This document shows positions 20,404-22,589 of a DNA stretch of 22,589 bases, in pieces (position 1 is the stretch's first letter; every line of letters begins with the position of its first letter). The position numbers and the translations under genes were made by a program. The notes below the pieces were generated by a model, which was given only the letters and a program-made list of their open reading frames with translations, searched no databases and was not told the origin of the DNA. The DNA is from Auxenochlorella pyrenoidosa (lineage: Eukaryota > Chlorophyta > Trebouxiophyceae > Chlorellales > Chlorellaceae). The stretch covers positions 2,816,269 through 2,838,857 of the forward strand of contig KQ481983.1 in NCBI GenBank assembly GCA_001430745.1, given 5' to 3'.

Positions 20404-21399
20404 TCAGTACACAAACGGCGAGCTGCCCTCGTTCTCGCTGAAGAACTGCCAGGCCAGCACGGTGCCGCCCAGCACCGCCATCGCCGCCAGCTCCATCATC
20501 AGCGCCCCTGCCGCGATCTTCTGCGCGTGGTACAGGATGGCTGGGATGGCCACCGCCTGCGCGGTGGAAGGTCGAGGGGAGGGAACAGGTTGGGTGGATC
20601 GGTGACGCCCAACCATCGAGGGAAGATGGCACGAGGCGCAGCAGTGAGCCCCAGGGATGCCTGTCATACAACAACCGCGGCCTGCTTCAGCTGGCAGCAG
20701 GCCAGAGCTTGACTCGCACGCAGAGGCCTCAGTTGCGGGGGGGTCGCGGCCCAGCTCACCATGACTGCCGAGAAGCCCACCAGGAACCGGCCGGCATCCT
20801 GCCAGCCGCTGGCCAGGTTGCTGCCGCCGGCGCCGCCGCTGAAGAACAGGTAGGGCATGGGCACCTGCGGGGGGCGGCGGCGCCGGCCTTAAGGAGGCGC
20901 CCCGCTGTCCCTCCGCACGTCATTGCTCCCTGCTGCCGCAAGGCTGTCTGTCGCTGCGAGGCACAGGCAAGGCTGCAGCAGGCGCCTGTGGGGCATGGGC
21001 AGCCGGCGCTCACCAGCACATACACAAACGCCGTAAGCATCGGCCACCAATTGTGCCAGAGCGCGCAGCCCTGCGGGCAATGGGGACGGGCGAGGGCTTG
21101 GAAAGCGCATCCAGCAGCGTGCCCCGCAAGCGGGGGCGCTGGCAGCAACAGCGTGGCTGCACCGCGCGCAAGCAAGCACCACGCCGTGGATGCGCACCAG
21201 GAACTGTAGCAGCAGGCCTAGAAAGAAGGCTGCTGCCAGCCCACCGAGCCTGCATAGGAAAGTGGAAGCAGGGGCAGCAGGAGCACGAGTTTCAGCAGAG
21301 CACCCGACGGGGCGGGAGGTACCACCGCTGGGCTGCTGCGATGCGGCCATCCAAACCAAACAGCTCACACACTCACAATCTTATGTCTTGGATGGCCAT
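20404..21399 (-). CDS. VPS55: VPS55 endosomal sorting membrane protein
   Basis: Five exons (21399-21377, 21249-21198, 21070-21014, 20864-20760, 20556-20404) give 129 aa, the normal size for VPS55/LEPROT. The yeast protein pairs with Vps68 and acts in late endosome-to-vacuole traffic. Four hydrophobic segments are seen: LLGGLAAAFFLGLLLQFL, then WWPMLTAFVYVLVPMPYLFF, FLVGFSAVMAVAIPAILYHA, and LMMELAAMAVLGGTVLAWQF. The family hallmark NWWPML is present, as is the acidic end ENEGSSPFVY. The first exon encodes only MAIQDIR plus two bases. Its donor (ATT|GTGAGT) and phase fit exon 2 exactly, which supports the start. All introns are GT-AG. The gene is divergent from the b5 reductase gene. Confidence 0.92.
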
Positions 21400-21830
21400 T
21401 GCTGCTGCGGCTGGACCAGCAAACGTTCAGCGCCGGGCAAAGCCTGCAGGGCAGGCAGGCGGGGCAGTCGGCGGTCGGTGCCAGCGTGTGTGGAGGCAGA
21501 AAGCGCGCCCGCGAAGCTTCGCCAGCTCACGGGCAGACTGCAAAGCTTGTGCACCTTGCTGGACGGTGGATCGTGCAGGGAGGCTGCAAAGAGAGGCTGC
21601 AAAGAGATCGCGGGGGCTCCCGAAGAGAAAAGCTCACGAGGCAGTGATCGGAGGTTCAGAAATTGCTGGATGGACCACCAGCAGCATGGAGAGAGCCCAC
21701 ATCATGCGCTGGCGTGCCCCGCAGCACGGCCCAGTGTCGAAAGCCCCCCTTGAAGACAAGCGCATCGCCATAGGGCGCTCTGGCAAGATCTTCCCTGTGG
21801 AATTTTTTTTTATCGAAGGCTACCAAACCC
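21400..21830. promoter_or_regulatory. Probable shared divergent promoter, VPS55 and b5 reductase
   Basis: The start codons of VPS55 (minus) and the cytochrome b5 reductase gene (plus) are 431 nt apart, head to head. The region is less GC-rich than the genes. It contains a 13-bp tandem duplication at 21580-21605 and a T9 run at about 21803-21811, just before the reductase start. Confidence 0.55.
21580..21605. repeat. Two perfect tandem copies of a 13-bp unit
   Basis: GAGGCTGCAAAGA occurs twice head to tail in the divergent promoter region. It may be chance slippage or a doubled regulatory site; the sequence alone cannot tell. Confidence 0.85.
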
Positions 21831-22589
21831 ATGTTGCGGCTTTTCTCGAGGGGAGGAGCCCTCGTGGGGGCTGCGGCTGCTGCAGGCTGCGCGGCGTGGG
21901 CTCCGGCAAGTAATGGTCGATTGTAAAAGAAGAGCAGGCCTGATCGCTCCATCGCGTTGCGGGGGCTCTGCACCGCTGCCGCCAGTGCCGCCACCGCAAC
22001 TGCCTCGCCCCCGTCCTGTGATACTCACTTCCGGTCTTGCTGCGATCTGCCACTCCGTTCTCACTATACAGACTGCGCAGCAGCCTGCAGAGGCCAAGGC
22101 AGCACCAGCTCTGTCCCCCGAGGTAAGAGTAGTTTTGGTCGGGAGCATCACGTGGAGTGCAGTGCAGGCTGGCAGTCATGGGTTTGCTGCTGGTGCCAGC
22201 CCACCTTGCGACCAGTCGGGTGGCGTCTCACTGCAGGAGTGGCGTGCATTCAAGCTGGTGCACAAGGAGTCGCTGACCAAAGGGTGAGGGGCGTCGGCCT
22301 GCCTCTCTGCCCTTCGATTCAGCTGCGGTCGGTGGCGCCCTCTCCCTGTGCCGCTGTCTGAGCATGCCTGCCTCACCGCATACCTTGTGTGGGCCATTCC
22401 AGCTGCGGTTCCCGCACAAGTCGTGCTTGATTGGGGGGCCCTCCAGCTGCCCTCCTTCCCTGCCTGCCGCATATGCACCTGCAGCGCCAACCCCACCAAC
22501 CTGTACTGCTTTGCCCTGGAGGACAAGAGCCAGGAGATTGGGCTGCATGTGGCCTCCTGCCTGCTGGTGCGGGCGCCCATTGGCTCAGA
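21831..22589 (+). CDS. Mitochondrial NADH-cytochrome b5 reductase (5' part, cut by window edge)
   Basis: Four exons (21831-21909, 22091-22122, 22237-22283, 22485 to the window edge) give the first 87 residues. NADH-cytochrome b5 reductase is an FAD enzyme that passes electrons from NADH to cytochrome b5. The N terminus (MLRLFSRGGALVGAAAAAG) has basic, Ala-rich, acid-free character typical of a mitochondrial presequence. Then LSPEEWRAFKLVHKESLTKG and LYCFALEDKSQEIGLHVASC-LLVRAPIG match the start of the FAD-binding domain. GLHVASCLL is shared with the plant mitochondrial CBR2 type, which fixes the subtype. The FAD motif RPYT and the NADH-binding half lie beyond the window. Exons 3 and 4 are firm. 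Exon 2 is only 32 nt, and its acceptor and the exon 1 donor (A|GTAATG) are less certain. Confidence 0.85.

Noticed and set aside
21913..22122. ATG at 21913 as the b5 reductase start
   Set aside because: It is in frame with exon 2, but its N terminus (MVDCKRRAGLIAPSRCGG) is less like a mitochondrial presequence than the ATG at 21831 with an intron. It remains a fallback.
1..22589. tRNA, rRNA, transposon, CRISPR or prokaryotic operon signals
   Set aside because: None was seen on either strand; the repeats present are short simple repeats and small tandem duplications.

Overview
The window looks like nuclear DNA of a green alga, most likely a Chlorella-like trebouxiophyte. It is very GC-rich. 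Genes are broken into many short exons by introns of roughly 100-300 nt, mostly with GTGAG-type donors and CAG acceptors. The protein families are plant-like: a plastid RETICULATA/DUF3411 protein, a plant-type WBP2/GRAM protein, VPS55 and a plant mitochondrial-type cytochrome b5 reductase. No bacterial operon, mobile element, CRISPR array, tRNA or rRNA was seen. All gene models were built by hand from splice sites, reading phase and recognisable protein motifs. No aligner or transcript data were available, and the organism assignment is inference.

Layout, left to right: the 3' end of an unrecognised plus-strand gene (3-188); YAE1, an Fe-S cluster adaptor (534-1338, minus); a RETICULATA/DUF3411 chloroplast membrane protein (2178-4366, minus); a BRO1-domain protein with an unusual C-terminal membrane anchor (4856-7455, minus); a 12-exon secreted cysteine-rich protein of no family I recognise (8379-11390, minus); a leucine-rich-repeat protein, possibly F-box-like (12024-14078, minus); a full ALKBH8 with RRM, AlkB dioxygenase and tRNA methyltransferase (14381-17611, minus); a WBP2-like GRAM protein (17977-19531, plus); VPS55 (20404-21399, minus); and the 5' part of a mitochondrial NADH-cytochrome b5 reductase (21831 to the window end, plus).

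The genes are separately transcribed and do not form one pathway. Two pairs are divergent and probably share promoter regions: ALKBH8/WBP2-like, with 365 nt between start codons, and VPS55/b5 reductase, with 431 nt. BRO1 and VPS55 both belong to endosome/membrane-traffic families but are far apart.

Points that stand out: about 5 of 40 inferred introns use GC-AG rather than GT-AG borders, two or three of them strongly supported by protein continuity; ALKBH8 unites three domains and appears to have HxE where the family has the iron-binding HxD; the BRO1 protein ends in a Cys-rich hydrophobic anchor; the secreted Cys-rich protein has an internal repeat; and 17-18 nt C homopolymers sit where the polypyrimidine tract belongs in two unrelated introns.
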